Positions 1 to 8,517 of a DNA stretch of 64,000 bases are shown here, piece by piece. Every line of letters begins with the position of its first letter. Within the stretch, counting starts at the first letter, position 1. Source of the DNA: Pseudomonas sp. URMO17WK12:I2 (GTDB lineage: Bacteria; Pseudomonadota; Gammaproteobacteria; Pseudomonadales; Pseudomonadaceae); the NCBI RefSeq assembly GCF_003253735.1, contig NZ_QKYW01000001.1, positions 1,137,222 through 1,201,221 on the forward strand, read 5' to 3'. Position numbers and translations under genes: made by a program. The notes under the pieces were generated by a model that was not told where the DNA came from, did no database searches, and saw only the letters and a program-made list of their open reading frames with translations.

Positions 1-3000
1 AGGCCCACGGGCCTTCCAGGGTGATGCCAGACCGGCCAGTGACCGACGCCGGCGAAATGTTCAGGCGCACCACACCCGTGCCATTGGCGCTCGGCCACTG
101 CATGGCGACCGGGCGCGCCGGGCCATGGTCGTAAGTGAACTGCTGGCCGTCGAGATCGAGCTGGAATTGCTCGATGCTGGAGTCCATCGCCACCGGCCGC
201 AGCTCGAAGCGCACCATCGGCTGGGTACCGCCGGAGCGGAAGAAGGCTTCGCGGATGCTCGCCGCACGCTGGAAGGTCTGCAGCACGCCACTGCCGATAC
301 CGAGTTTTTGCGCGGCGCCCGGCTGCCAGCGCCAGGTGCTCGCCGAGGTGTCCACGTAGGGCTGCAGGTACTTGCGGAAGTAGCTGTCGAGCACGCCGCC
401 CTGGCCGAAGAAATGGCCGAAGTCGTCCAGCGTGGCATCGCGGCTACTGTTGCGATCCAGCGGGTAGCGACCCGCCAGGGACTGGCGATAGACGCTGACC
501 ACTTCGCTCATCCAGGCCGCGTTGAGCTGATTGCGGATGCCACCCATCATGGTGCCGGTGGTCGAGCCGACCACCGACTTGAGGAAGCCCTGCACCACTG
601 GTGGCTGGCGCTCGGCGCTCAGGCGCACCTGATCGGCGGCGGCGGTAGTCTGGTTGCGCGACTCGCCCAGCAGCGCATCACCACTGGCGCCGCTCATGGC
701 GCTGACCTGCACGTACAGCGCGTTGAGATCCTGCAGCAGCGCATCGATGGCCGGCGGCTGGCCTTCGGCATCCTCGACCAGGCTGTTGAGTTCGGCGAAA
801 TGCGCGGTGATCGGGTCCATCTCGGTGGCCAGCACCTGGGCTGCGCCCTCCTCCGACTGCCCCACCAGCGAGCCGAGCTGCTGCTTGAGGCGGTCGACGG
901 TGTCACCGCCACGCTCCTTGAGCTTCTCGGCGACCAGGCGCTCTTCCTTCTGCAGGTCGGTTTCCTTGGCCACCGCCTGCAGCAGTTTTTTCAGTGGCGA
1001 CGTCGGGCCCGACAGCACGCGCAGCACATCCGCAGCCTGGGCCACGCTGGTCACCGGCACGAAATCGATATCGGCGAGCAGCGCATCCCACTGGCGCATG
1101 TAGTCCTGCACGTAGAGACGGCGCACCTCCAGGGCCAGGGCCGCGGCGTTCTGCCCGTCATCGAGGCTGCGACCGAGCACCCACTGCTCCTCGGCCAGCG
1201 TGCCGGCCTGGCTGACACTGCCAACCAGGAACGCCTCGCGGTAACCACGCTGGGTGTAGAAGCCACTGAGCGGCTCGTTCAGCGGCTTGCCGCTCTTGCG
1301 GGTGAACACCAGCGCGGCATCACGCCCGGCGGCGTCGCTGATACGGAAGTCCGGGATGCCGTCGGGCAGCTTCTGGCGCTTGACCCGGTCATAGGCGCGC
1401 TGGGCCACGGACAGGCGCTGCAGCTGGCGGCGCACGTCCTCGATCAGCTGCTCGTCAAGGCGTACCACCGGCGGCTGGCGGTCATACAGCGCCGCCAGGT
1501 GCGCGTTGAGCGCTTCACGCTGTTCGGGCAACAGGTCGCGCGGCAGGCTGCGGTCCCAGTCCAGGGCGATCCAGGCCTTGATGAAGTCGGCGTCGTAGCG
1601 TTCGGCCTCACCGAGCATCAGGTAGGCCTTGAGCCCTTCGTAGAGGAAATCCGAATTGCCGCCGGCACGCAGTTGTTCTTCCAGGCGCGCCAGCACCCGC
1701 GGCGCCATGACGGCGATCAGCAGCTTGCGGTAGACACTGGAGGCTTCGCTGTCGAGCATGTCGCCCTGGTACAGGCCGAAACCTTCGGCCCAGCCTGGCG
1801 CATCACCACTGACATTGCGGATGGCGTTGAGCAGCGGCTGCACCGCCAGCACTTCGCGCTGCGCCGGGCTGAGCGCCTGCAGCTCGCCACGCAGCGGCTG
1901 CACGCGGGCATCCACGGCGGCGATATAGGCCTGGTTGGCGCGGAAACTGGCGAACCACACCGCTGCGGTGCCGAGCACCAGCACCACGGTCGCGGCGATC
2001 ACCTCGCGGGCCAGCCAGCGCTTCTGCCGCTCGACCTTGGGGTTGGCGCCGACCAGGCCGCGCTCTCCGAATACCACGTCACGCAGCAGCCGCTCGATGA
2101 AGTAGCTGCGCCCGGTGCCGGTCTGGCGGGCCAGGTGCTGGCGGTCCAGGCTCATGCTCTGCGCCATGGCGCCGATCAGCCGGTCGATCGGGCTGCCTTC
2201 CTGGGTGCCGCTGGTCAGGTACACACCGCGCAGCAGCACCCGCTCCTCGTAGGGGTTGGGCTTGAACACGCCGTCGAGAAAGCCCGCCAGCGCTTCACGC
2301 AGCGCCGCGAACTGTTGCGGGAAGCCGTAGATCAGATCGCGGCGCGCCGGGTCGCGCTCCTGCTGCAGGCGCTCGACCAGGCGCTCGTTGAGGCGCGCTT
2401 CCAGGGCATCGAACTCGCTGCGAAATACCTGCAACGGGCCCTCGGCGCTCTTGCCGTCATCCAGGGTGAAGGTCATGCCCCAGACCTGGGCGCGCTCTTC
2501 CTTGCTCAGGCCGTCGAAAAACTCCATGAAACCGGGCACCAGGTCCAGCTTGGTGAGCATCACGTACACCGGGAAACGTACGCCAAGCTGGGTATACAGC
2601 TCCTGCACCCGGGAGCGGATGGCCACCGCGTGGGCCGCCCGCTCGCTTTCACTGCCGAGCAGCAGGTCGGAGAGACTGATGGCCACGAAGGCGCCATCGA
2701 TGGGCCGGCGCGAGCGCTGCTTCTTGAGCAGGTCGAGAAAGCCCAGCCAGGCGGCCTTGTCGACCGCCGCATGGCTGTCCTGGGTGGTATAGCGGCCGGC
2801 GGTATCGAGCAGCACCGCTTCGTCAGCGAACCACCAGTCGCAGTTGCGCGTACCACCCACGCCGCGTACGGCGCCGGCCCCCATCTGCTCGGCGAGGGGG
2901 AACCTCAGCCCGGAGTTGGCCAGCGCGGTGGTCTTGCCGGAACCGGGCGGGCCGATGATCACGTACCACGGCAATTCGTAGAGGTTGCGCCGCTCACCAC

Positions 3001-3346
3001 CGCCCAGCTTGGCGCGCTTGAGCAGGCCCAGGGCCTCATCCATGCGCTGGCGCAGGGTGGCCAGCTCCTCGGCGGTGGCCACACTGGTGGGGTCCGGCGC
3101 CACTTCCACCAGGCCCTGCATGACCCTGGCGGCATTACGCCGTGCCTGGATGATGCGCATCAGCCGCCAGGCCGCCCACAGGGCGAACAGCAGGATGATC
3201 AGCGTCCAGCGCACCGTGCTGCCGGCCAGCGGTTCGAAACCGCCGATGGCGATCAACGGGCCAACGAACCAGATCACCAATGCCAGCGCGATCAGGCCCA
3301 ATACCGGCATGACCCAACGGGCCATGAAACCGAAAAACGCCTTCAC
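1..3346 (-). CDS. tssM: TssM (IcmF) T6SS membrane-complex protein, 3' end cut by window edge
   Basis: Inner-membrane core of the T6SS membrane complex; with TssL and TssJ it forms the channel that anchors the contractile tail. Two N-terminal transmembrane segments (about residues 10-28 and 42-58) precede a cytoplasmic P-loop domain with Walker A GPPGSGKT at about 132-139. A third transmembrane segment (about 445-465) leads into the large periplasmic part. About 1115 codons are visible and the frame is still open at base 1; relatives have about 1100-1200 residues, so only a short C-terminus is missing. The chosen GTG start (3346) overlaps the tssL stop as GAGTGA, which suggests translational coupling; an in-frame ATG at 3325 is the alternative. 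Last visible gene of the leftward tagH-tssJKLM operon. Confidence 0.96.
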   Translation of the reverse strand, partial: MKAFFGFMARWVMPVLGLIALALVIWFVGPLIAIGGFEPLAGSTVRWTLIILLFALWAAWRLMRIIQARRNAARVMQGLVEVAPDPTSVATAEELATLRQRMDEALGLLKRAKLGGGERRNLYELPWYVIIGPPGSGKTTALANSGLRFPLAEQMGAGAVRGVGGTRNCDWWFADEAVLLDTAGRYTTQDSHAAVDKAAWLGFLDLLKKQRSRRPIDGAFVAISLSDLLLGSESERAAHAVAIRSRVQELYTQLGVRFPVYVMLTKLDLVPGFMEFFDGLSKEERAQVWGMTFTLDDGKSAEGPLQVFRSEFDALEARLNERLVERLQQERDPARRDLIYGFPQQFAALREALAGFLDGVFKPNPYEERVLLRGVYLTSGTQEGSPIDRLIGAMAQSMSLDRQHLARQTGTGRSYFIERLLRDVVFGERGLVGANPKVERQKRWLAREVIAATVVLVLGTAAVWFASFRANQAYIAAVDARVQPLRGELQALSPAQREVLAVQPLLNAIRNVSGDAPGWAEGFGLYQGDMLDSEASSVYRKLLIAVMAPRVLARLEEQLRAGGNSDFLYEGLKAYLMLGEAERYDADFIKAWIALDWDRSLPRDLLPEQREALNAHLAALYDRQPPVVRLDEQLIEDVRRQLQRLSVAQRAYDRVKRQKLPDGIPDFRISDAAGRDAALVFTRKSGKPLNEPLSGFYTQRGYREAFLVGSVSQAGTLAEEQWVLGRSLDDGQNAAALALEVRRLYVQDYMRQWDALLADIDFVPVTSVAQAADVLRVLSGPTSPLKKLLQAVAKETDLQKEERLVAEKLKERGGDTVDRLKQQLGSLVGQSEEGAAQVLATEMDPITAHFAELNSLVEDAEGQPPAIDALLQDLNALYVQVSAMSGASGDALLGESRNQTTAAADQVRLSAERQPPVVQGFLKSVVGSTTGTMMGGIRNQLNAAWMSEVVSVYRQSLAGRYPLDRNSSRDATLDDFGHFFGQGGVLDSYFRKYLQPYVDTSASTWRWQPGAAQKLGIGSGVLQTFQRAASIREAFFRSGGTQPMVRFELRPVAMDSSIEQFQLDLDGQQFTYDHGPARPVAMQWPSANGTGVVRLNISPASVTGRSGITLEGPWA

Positions 3347-4692
3347 TCGACGCCCTCCGCAAAGACTGTGATTTCGACCCGGCGGTTACGCGCGCGGCCC
3401 TCTGCCGTATCGTTCGACGCCACCGCCTCGGTGTCGCTGCGACCCTCGGCGCGGAAACGCGCGGGTTGGCCGGTCTTGGCCGCCAGCACGTCCATCACCT
3501 GCTGGGCGCGATCCTGGGACAGCTTCCAGTTGGACGGATAGCGCAGCGTGGCGATTGGCCGGTTATCGCTGTGCCCGGTGACCAGCACCTGACCGTTGAC
3601 CTTGCGAATCGCCTCGGCAATGCGCAGCAGCAGCGGTTGGAAGTCATCGGCAATCGTTGCACTGCCGGAGGCGAACAACTGGTCACCACGGATGGTCACC
3701 ACGGAGCGGTCGACGGCGTCTTCCACCGCGACCTTCTGCGCGCGAATTTCCTCGGCCAGAAAGCCTGCCAGGCGTGGGCGCTCGACGATCCGTGGCTGCT
3801 GCGCCGGGCGGTCGATGGTCTGCACCGGCACGTCGCCCAAGGCGTGCAGGTTGCGGAACACCGGCTCGGCTTCGGCTGCCAGCTTCATGCGCAGGCCGAA
3901 CAGCAGCAACAGCAGGATCGCCAGGCCGATGGCCACCGCCACCCAGGGCGGCAGGAACTGGCGCAGGCGATCACGGGCGACCACCAGGCCGCGCCAGTGC
4001 GGCGACAATTCGCGCTCGATCTCGCCACGGGTACTGCGGATGGTGGCGGCCACTCGCTCACGCAAGGCGTCGAGCTGGCTGCGGCCATCCTGCATGACCC
4101 GGTAGCGACCTTCCATACCGAGGCTGATGCACAGGTACAAAAGCTCCATCAGGTTGAGGCGCTGACGTGGGTTCTGCAGGCAGTGGTCGAGCAGCTGAAA
4201 GACCTTCTCGCCGCCCCAGGCCTCGTTGTGCAGGGTGATCAGCAAGCTCTGCTTGCTCCAGTCGCTGGCGCTGCCCCAGGGCGTGCTGAGCACGGCTTCG
4301 TCCAGGGCGGTACAGAGTACGTAGCGCGCCAGCATCACCTCGTCCTGGGTCACGCCAGCGGCGCGGGCCTTGTCCTCGAACTGGCGCAGGTAGCCGAGCA
4401 GCTGGGCGCGCAGGCTGGCCGGCGCGGGATGGGCAATGGTGCTGCGCAGGCGCGTCAGCAGTGCCAGCATTGGCCCCGCGGCGGCTTCGATAGGGTTCAG
4501 GCCCAGGCCACGGGCCGCCAGCGGCGGCGCGCTGGGCATCGCCGGCGGCGGTGAGCCGGCAGGCGCCGGGCGCGCGGGCTCGGCAGCCCGGCCACCGGGG
4601 CGCGGCATGATCATGGTGCGGTCGTTGCTCGCCGGGTCGCTGCCCTTGCCGGGCTGGCCGGGCAAGGCGCCAAATGGATCGTCGATGGTCAT
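3343..4692 (-). CDS. tssL: TssL (DotU family) with C-terminal OmpA peptidoglycan-binding domain
   Basis: 449-residue inner-membrane protein that links TssM to the baseplate. A proline/glycine-rich N-terminus (1-70) leads into a cytoplasmic DotU helical domain (about 75-245), a single transmembrane segment rich in Leu/Ile (about 250-270) and a periplasmic OmpA/MotB-type domain (about 330-445). The latter shows the TGHSDNRP motif and the RAxxVxxxL and NRRVEI elements that bind peptidoglycan. This evolved TssL form carries its own cell-wall anchor, as in the HSI-I system. It overlaps tssM by 4 bp and follows tssK with a 6-bp gap, so the three are one transcription unit. Confidence 0.96.
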   Translation of the reverse strand: MTIDDPFGALPGQPGKGSDPASNDRTMIMPRPGGRAAEPARPAPAGSPPPAMPSAPPLAARGLGLNPIEAAAGPMLALLTRLRSTIAHPAPASLRAQLLGYLRQFEDKARAAGVTQDEVMLARYVLCTALDEAVLSTPWGSASDWSKQSLLITLHNEAWGGEKVFQLLDHCLQNPRQRLNLMELLYLCISLGMEGRYRVMQDGRSQLDALRERVAATIRSTRGEIERELSPHWRGLVVARDRLRQFLPPWVAVAIGLAILLLLLFGLRMKLAAEAEPVFRNLHALGDVPVQTIDRPAQQPRIVERPRLAGFLAEEIRAQKVAVEDAVDRSVVTIRGDQLFASGSATIADDFQPLLLRIAEAIRKVNGQVLVTGHSDNRPIATLRYPSNWKLSQDRAQQVMDVLAAKTGQPARFRAEGRSDTEAVASNDTAEGRARNRRVEITVFAEGVE

Positions 4693-4698
4693 CGCGCG

Positions 4699-6033
4699 TC
4701 AGCCTCGGATGGCCCAGAAGGCCAGGTTCAGGCCCGGGAACTGGCCTGCAATATGGAAAGCGAAACCGCCGGAATGGATCAGCTGTTTCCAGTGGTCGCT
4801 GCCCCGGTCCAGTTCGAAATAGTTGGAGCCGGCGTGGTACGGCAGCTGGCGCGGCGCCACCGGTAGCGGCAGCAGACCGATGCCCGGCAACTGCAGGTTG
4901 ACCAGGTCGCGGATGTGCTCCACCGAGCCGATCTTGGCCTGTTGCGGGAAGTGCCCACGCAGGCTCTCGCCCGGCACGTCGGCACGCACCACGAGGATGA
5001 AGCTGGCCGAGTCGAGCAGCGACTTGTCGGCGAGCATCGCCACGTGCACGCCGTAGGACTTCTCGATGATCGGGATGGGGATCGCACGGCTGTCGATGAC
5101 CATCGACAGCGCCTGACGCAGCGCCAGCATCACCGGCGCGAAGGTGGTGGTCAGGTCGTCGTGCTCGTAGACCGGGTACTCGCCTGGACGCCGTTCTGCC
5201 GCCGTGAAGGTAGCGAACTCACCGGCCAGCGCCACCAGCTCGCGGTACAGCACCTCCGGGTGCAACGGCGTGATCCGCGCCAGATGGGCGACCAGCGGCT
5301 GGGCGCGGTTGACCAGCTGCAGCAGCAGGAAATCGGCGATTTCCGAGGCACCACCTGCGCCGGAAGCCACCACTCGCCCGGCCAGGGCCTCACCACGCTG
5401 GTGCAGCAGGCCGAGCAGCTCGTTGCGAAACCCGGACAACGGCCGCGAGGCACTGACGTCGAGCAGCGGCGGGATGTAGCTGTCGTCGAGCAACAGGCTG
5501 CGGTCTTCGCGTTTCTCAACCACGCGTACCACACCAATCGCCGCGTGTTCGTCGAGGCCGTCGCGCTCGGTGATCAGGCGCAATGCCAGGGAGCCGATCG
5601 CCACGGGCGCGCGGCTTTCCAGCGAGGAATTGTCGTCACGCACTTCATGCACGCTGCTTTCGTAGCGCGCCGAACCCAGGCTTTCACCCGCTTCCACGGT
5701 GTCGCGGATCCCCGCACGGCGCAGCGGCAGCGCCAGATAGACGATACCGTCGCGCAGGTTCTCGTCGATATTCAGCGGCGCTGGCGCGGCATCGTTCTCG
5801 GGAATGTTGAAGGGTGTGCCGTCCGGCAGCAGGCCGCGCGCCGAGAGGATCGCCAGCTTGCCCTGGGCCAGCAGGGCACTGTCGATCAACAGTTGGGAAA
5901 AGCCCCAGGCGCCGGGCTGTGCGGCATGGCTGCGGCTTTCGACCAGGGTTTCGATGTAGCGATCCTGCTGCTGGAAGTGCTGCGGTCGCAGGAACATCCC
6001 CTCCGACCAAACCACACGATTGTTCCAGGACAT
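4699..6033 (-). CDS. tssK: TssK T6SS baseplate adaptor
   Basis: 444-residue cytoplasmic baseplate protein (ImpJ/VasE family). It bridges the TssFGE wedge to the TssL/TssM membrane complex. The family-typical N-terminus is present: WSEGMFLRPQHFQQQDRY starts about residue 8. An ATG at 6051 would add six residues, but the ATG at 6033 has GGAG at the right distance and begins with the conserved MSWNNRV, so it is preferred. The length matches the family. It sits between tssJ and tssL in the leftward operon. Confidence 0.96.
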   Translation of the reverse strand: MSWNNRVVWSEGMFLRPQHFQQQDRYIETLVESRSHAAQPGAWGFSQLLIDSALLAQGKLAILSARGLLPDGTPFNIPENDAAPAPLNIDENLRDGIVYLALPLRRAGIRDTVEAGESLGSARYESSVHEVRDDNSSLESRAPVAIGSLALRLITERDGLDEHAAIGVVRVVEKREDRSLLLDDSYIPPLLDVSASRPLSGFRNELLGLLHQRGEALAGRVVASGAGGASEIADFLLLQLVNRAQPLVAHLARITPLHPEVLYRELVALAGEFATFTAAERRPGEYPVYEHDDLTTTFAPVMLALRQALSMVIDSRAIPIPIIEKSYGVHVAMLADKSLLDSASFILVVRADVPGESLRGHFPQQAKIGSVEHIRDLVNLQLPGIGLLPLPVAPRQLPYHAGSNYFELDRGSDHWKQLIHSGGFAFHIAGQFPGLNLAFWAIRG

Positions 6034-6047
6034 GAACGGGTCTCCAG

Positions 6048-6515
6048 TCACTCAAGAGGGGTCAGCGGCGCAGCGCTGATGGCATAGGCGTCCAGCTGCA
6101 GGCGCAGGGCGCTTGCCTGATGGGCAGGAATTTCGATGACCTGGCGCCAGATCGAACGGTCGAGGGCGCGGTAGGCCACCACCACGCCGAGGTGGCGGGT
6201 GGCGTCATCGAGCGTCAGCGATTTGCGTTGGGTTTCGCCGGGGTGCACCACGAAACGCTCGGTTTCGATCAGCTCGCCGGCCAGGGTGGCGTCGGCGCGG
6301 TCGACCAGCGAGAAGAAGTCGGCACGGGAAAAGGTCGAGGCATTGCGCAGCTGGTAGACCTGCACCCAGACCGGCGAGGCCGCGCTGTCGAGCGCCGGGT
6401 TGAGGTCGCGACTGGCCTGCAGCTGCAGCTCGACGGTGGTGGGCGCTGGCTCCTTCGGCGCCGACGCGCAGGCGCCGAGCAGCAAAAAGACCAGCAGTGT
6501 CAGAATCCTTGGCAT
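6048..6515 (-). CDS. tssJ: TssJ T6SS outer-membrane lipoprotein
   Basis: 155-residue lipoprotein (VasD/SciN family) that tethers the periplasmic end of TssM to the outer membrane. A short hydrophobic signal peptide ends in the lipobox LLGAC, with Cys16 as the lipidated residue. The rest is a small beta-sandwich domain, with conserved stretches such as VQVYQLRN and a FxxxDFFSL-like segment near residues 55-75. GAGGAA lies upstream of the ATG. It directly precedes tssK. It is the expected companion of the TssL/TssM genes downstream. Confidence 0.94.
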   Translation of the reverse strand: MPRILTLLVFLLLGACASAPKEPAPTTVELQLQASRDLNPALDSAASPVWVQVYQLRNASTFSRADFFSLVDRADATLAGELIETERFVVHPGETQRKSLTLDDATRHLGVVVAYRALDRSIWRQVIEIPAHQASALRLQLDAYAISAAPLTPLE

Positions 6516-6540
6516 AACGCTTCCTCGATGGTTACCGCTG

Positions 6541-6561
6541 GCCCGCCACGACGCGGCGGGC
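6541..6561. promoter_or_regulatory. Hairpin between tagH and tssJ
   Basis: Perfect 7-bp GCCCGCC/GGCGGGC stem with a 7-nt loop in the 55-bp gap between the tagH stop and the tssJ start. There is no T-run, so it is more likely an mRNA-stabilising or processing structure inside the operon than a full terminator. Role inferred only. Confidence 0.4.
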
Positions 6562-6570
6562 CACAGGGCC

Positions 6571-8166
6571 TCATCGGCCCCTCAATCTCGTAATGTGTTC
6601 TTCGTAGGCACGGCTGAACTCACGACCGAACAGCTCCTGGAAACCGTCTTCGGCCTCCTGGGAAATGGTCGCGTACAGCTCTGTGAACAGCTCCCAGTAA
6701 TGGGCGCGCCGGCCATTGGGCAACAGCGCCGAGAGCCCGCTCGGCTTGTTCAGACGCCCCTCGAGCTCACGCGGTTCAAAGCGTGCGAGCAAATATTTGA
6801 TGGCCGCCTGCACACCCGCCATCAGCGCCAGCTGGTGGGCGCGCAGGTCGTCGAAACTCTCGCCCACGGCCTGATCCGGGGCCATGAACGCCTGGTTGTC
6901 GTGACGCAGCAGCATCAGCAACGCTTCGTCGACATTGGGGGCGAATTTCAGCGGGTTGTTCTGGATCGGCTGGATCATGGTCTGCGCCATGCGGAACTCG
7001 CCCTTGAGGCTGGCGCGCGCGCGCAACACATCGATCAGCCCCTCGACCATCAGCCGGTAACTGCGGCCGATGGCTTCCATCTGCGCTGCGGCGGCGGCAC
7101 GGTCGAGGCGCAGGTGCTGCAAGCCCGCACCGCGCAGAAAGGCTTCCATCAGCTCGCCATCATCAACTGCAGTCGGCGCCGCAGGCGCTGCAGGTGCAGG
7201 TGCAGGTGCAGGTGCAGGTGCAGGTGCAGGTGCAGGTGCAGGTGCAGGTGCAGGTGCAGGCGCAGGTGCAGGTGCAGGTGCAGGTGCAGGCTGGGGCGGC
7301 GCGGCTGGCTCGGCAACCGGTAACGACTGAACCTGCTCTACCGGTGACTCATCCAGCGCGAACGAAGGAATTTCCACTGCCGGCATTGGCGGCAGTGGCG
7401 GCGATTCGGCGAATGGATCCGGCACCTGCGCCGCGGCGATTTGAGGGGGCTCGGCGAACGGATCGGGAATCGGCTGCGGCGCCGAGGCGGCCTGAAGATC
7501 GGCGAAAGGATCCCAGTCTGCCGGGATCACCGAAGCAGCAGGCGCCTCCGGCGGTGCGACGGCAGGTGCCGGTTGCGTCGGTCGCGGCGGCCGGAAGTCG
7601 TGCTGCTGGGCCGGCACGTGATCGGACACCGACGGCGCCACGGCAGGCGGCGGACTGAGAAAATCGAAAAGATCCGGTTTGGTATCGAACGGCGAATCAC
7701 GGCGTGGCGCTGGCGCCGCGGCGGGTGCGGGATTGACCGGCGGCATCTCCAGCGGCTGAGCACTGCGACTGAGCAGCGCCTCGAAACTGTTGAACGGGTC
7801 GTCGGCCATAGCGGACGCCTGCGGCGCGGAAGGTGCAACGCTGATGCCGCTGATCTGCACACGAATCTCGTACTCACCGATCTTCAGCACCTCGCCATCT
7901 TCCAACGGCTCGCTACTGCCGCGTCGCAAACGCGTGCCGGCGTTCTGCAGGATCACCCCGTTGGTGCTGGTGTCGGTGATGTAGTAGATGCCGTCGCGGT
8001 ACTGGATGACGCAATGCTGGCTGGACACCAGGCGCTCCGGGTCAGGCAGCACCCAATCGTTGCCGGCACTGCGCCCGATCTTCAGCTCACCACGATCGAG
8101 CTCGACCTCGGCCCGTTGCCCGGGGGTCAGCTTGTGATAGGTGGTGATGAACAGACGCAGCGGCAT
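6571..8166 (-). CDS. tagH: TagH/Fha: FHA-domain scaffold of T6SS
   Basis: 531-residue FHA protein, equivalent to P. aeruginosa Fha1, which binds phosphothreonine marks made by the kinase PpkA and promotes T6SS assembly. The N-terminal FHA domain (about 1-105) keeps the key elements G31-R32-S33, S49xxH51 and T68-N69-G70. A long Pro/Ala-rich linker contains an uninterrupted Ala-Pro tract encoded by a hexamer tandem repeat. The C-terminal type VI FHA-associated domain (about 340-531) contains FRMAQTMIQP and the NPLKF motif. The start at 8166 is chosen because AAGGAG precedes it and the FHA fold begins there; an upstream in-frame ATG (8364) would add 66 unrelated residues. First gene of the leftward operon, divergent from tssA. 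Confidence 0.93.
   Translation of the reverse strand: MPLRLFITTYHKLTPGQRAEVELDRGELKIGRSAGNDWVLPDPERLVSSQHCVIQYRDGIYYITDTSTNGVILQNAGTRLRRGSSEPLEDGEVLKIGEYEIRVQISGISVAPSAPQASAMADDPFNSFEALLSRSAQPLEMPPVNPAPAAAPAPRRDSPFDTKPDLFDFLSPPPAVAPSVSDHVPAQQHDFRPPRPTQPAPAVAPPEAPAASVIPADWDPFADLQAASAPQPIPDPFAEPPQIAAAQVPDPFAESPPLPPMPAVEIPSFALDESPVEQVQSLPVAEPAAPPQPAPAPAPAPAPAPAPAPAPAPAPAPAPAPAPAPAAPAAPTAVDDGELMEAFLRGAGLQHLRLDRAAAAAQMEAIGRSYRLMVEGLIDVLRARASLKGEFRMAQTMIQPIQNNPLKFAPNVDEALLMLLRHDNQAFMAPDQAVGESFDDLRAHQLALMAGVQAAIKYLLARFEPRELEGRLNKPSGLSALLPNGRRAHYWELFTELYATISQEAEDGFQELFGREFSRAYEEHITRLRGR
7189..7290. repeat. Hexanucleotide tandem repeat, 17 units of TGCAGG
   Basis: Seventeen consecutive 6-bp units (TGCAGG on the plus strand), sixteen identical and one CGCAGG variant at 7261. 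On the coding minus strand they read as alternating Pro-Ala in the tagH linker. The unit is a multiple of three, so slippage would change linker length without breaking the frame. Confidence 0.95.
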
Positions 8167-8517
8167 TGCGGCTCCTTGCAGTGCGGTAAAAAAACCATGT
8201 TCTTCGAGAGGTGTCGATATGCCAAACGCCCTATTTTTTGCCCTTGGCCGATACGGTTCAATGCCCAAGCGGGCATATATTTCCAAGCGGTTGTGAGTCA
8301 CTGCACAGAAGACGGAAATACTGTGCATCGCGACAGTTTCTACTGCCTTGCCCTCGCTTGACAATGCTCAAAGAGCGCTCGGAGAATGGCGCCGATATGC
8401 ACCGAACCCCGCCTGAATAGTGGCACTTAGCCGCCTTTCGTCATGAGCACGGGCCGCCAGACCGTTTTGCGGCGAGCGCTCATTAGACCCCTGGGCCCGA
8501 CATGGAGAGCACCTGAC
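8167..8517. promoter_or_regulatory. Divergent tagH/tssA intergenic control region
   Basis: This 351-bp gap separates the two T6SS operons and must hold both promoters. It is more AT-rich than its surroundings around 8230-8290. On the plus strand a sigma70-like pair lies at 8358-8387, giving a tssA leader of roughly 120 nt. No convincing sigma54 or Fur site is seen. I see no protein-coding gene in it; the in-frame extension of tagH into it is rejected. Confidence 0.6.
8358..8387 (+). promoter_or_regulatory. Candidate sigma70 promoter for the tssA operon
   Basis: A perfect -35 TTGACA (8358-8363) is followed after 18 bp by GAGAAT (8382-8387, 4 of 6 matches to TATAAT). Expected start near 8394. 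Prediction from sequence only. Confidence 0.4.

Noticed and set aside
125..3541. 1138-residue open frame on the plus strand
   Set aside because: Antisense shadow of tssM with skewed His/Gln/Ala-rich composition and no domains; the minus-strand frame matches TssM throughout.
6400..7330. Plus-strand frames rich in Gly/Ala or Cys/Arg over the hexamer repeat
   Set aside because: They are simple translations of the TGCAGG tract in other frames; tagH on the minus strand explains the region.
8167..8364. 66-residue N-terminal extension of tagH
   Set aside because: The extension has no ribosome site or FHA similarity and fills the promoter region; the ATG at 8166 is well supported.
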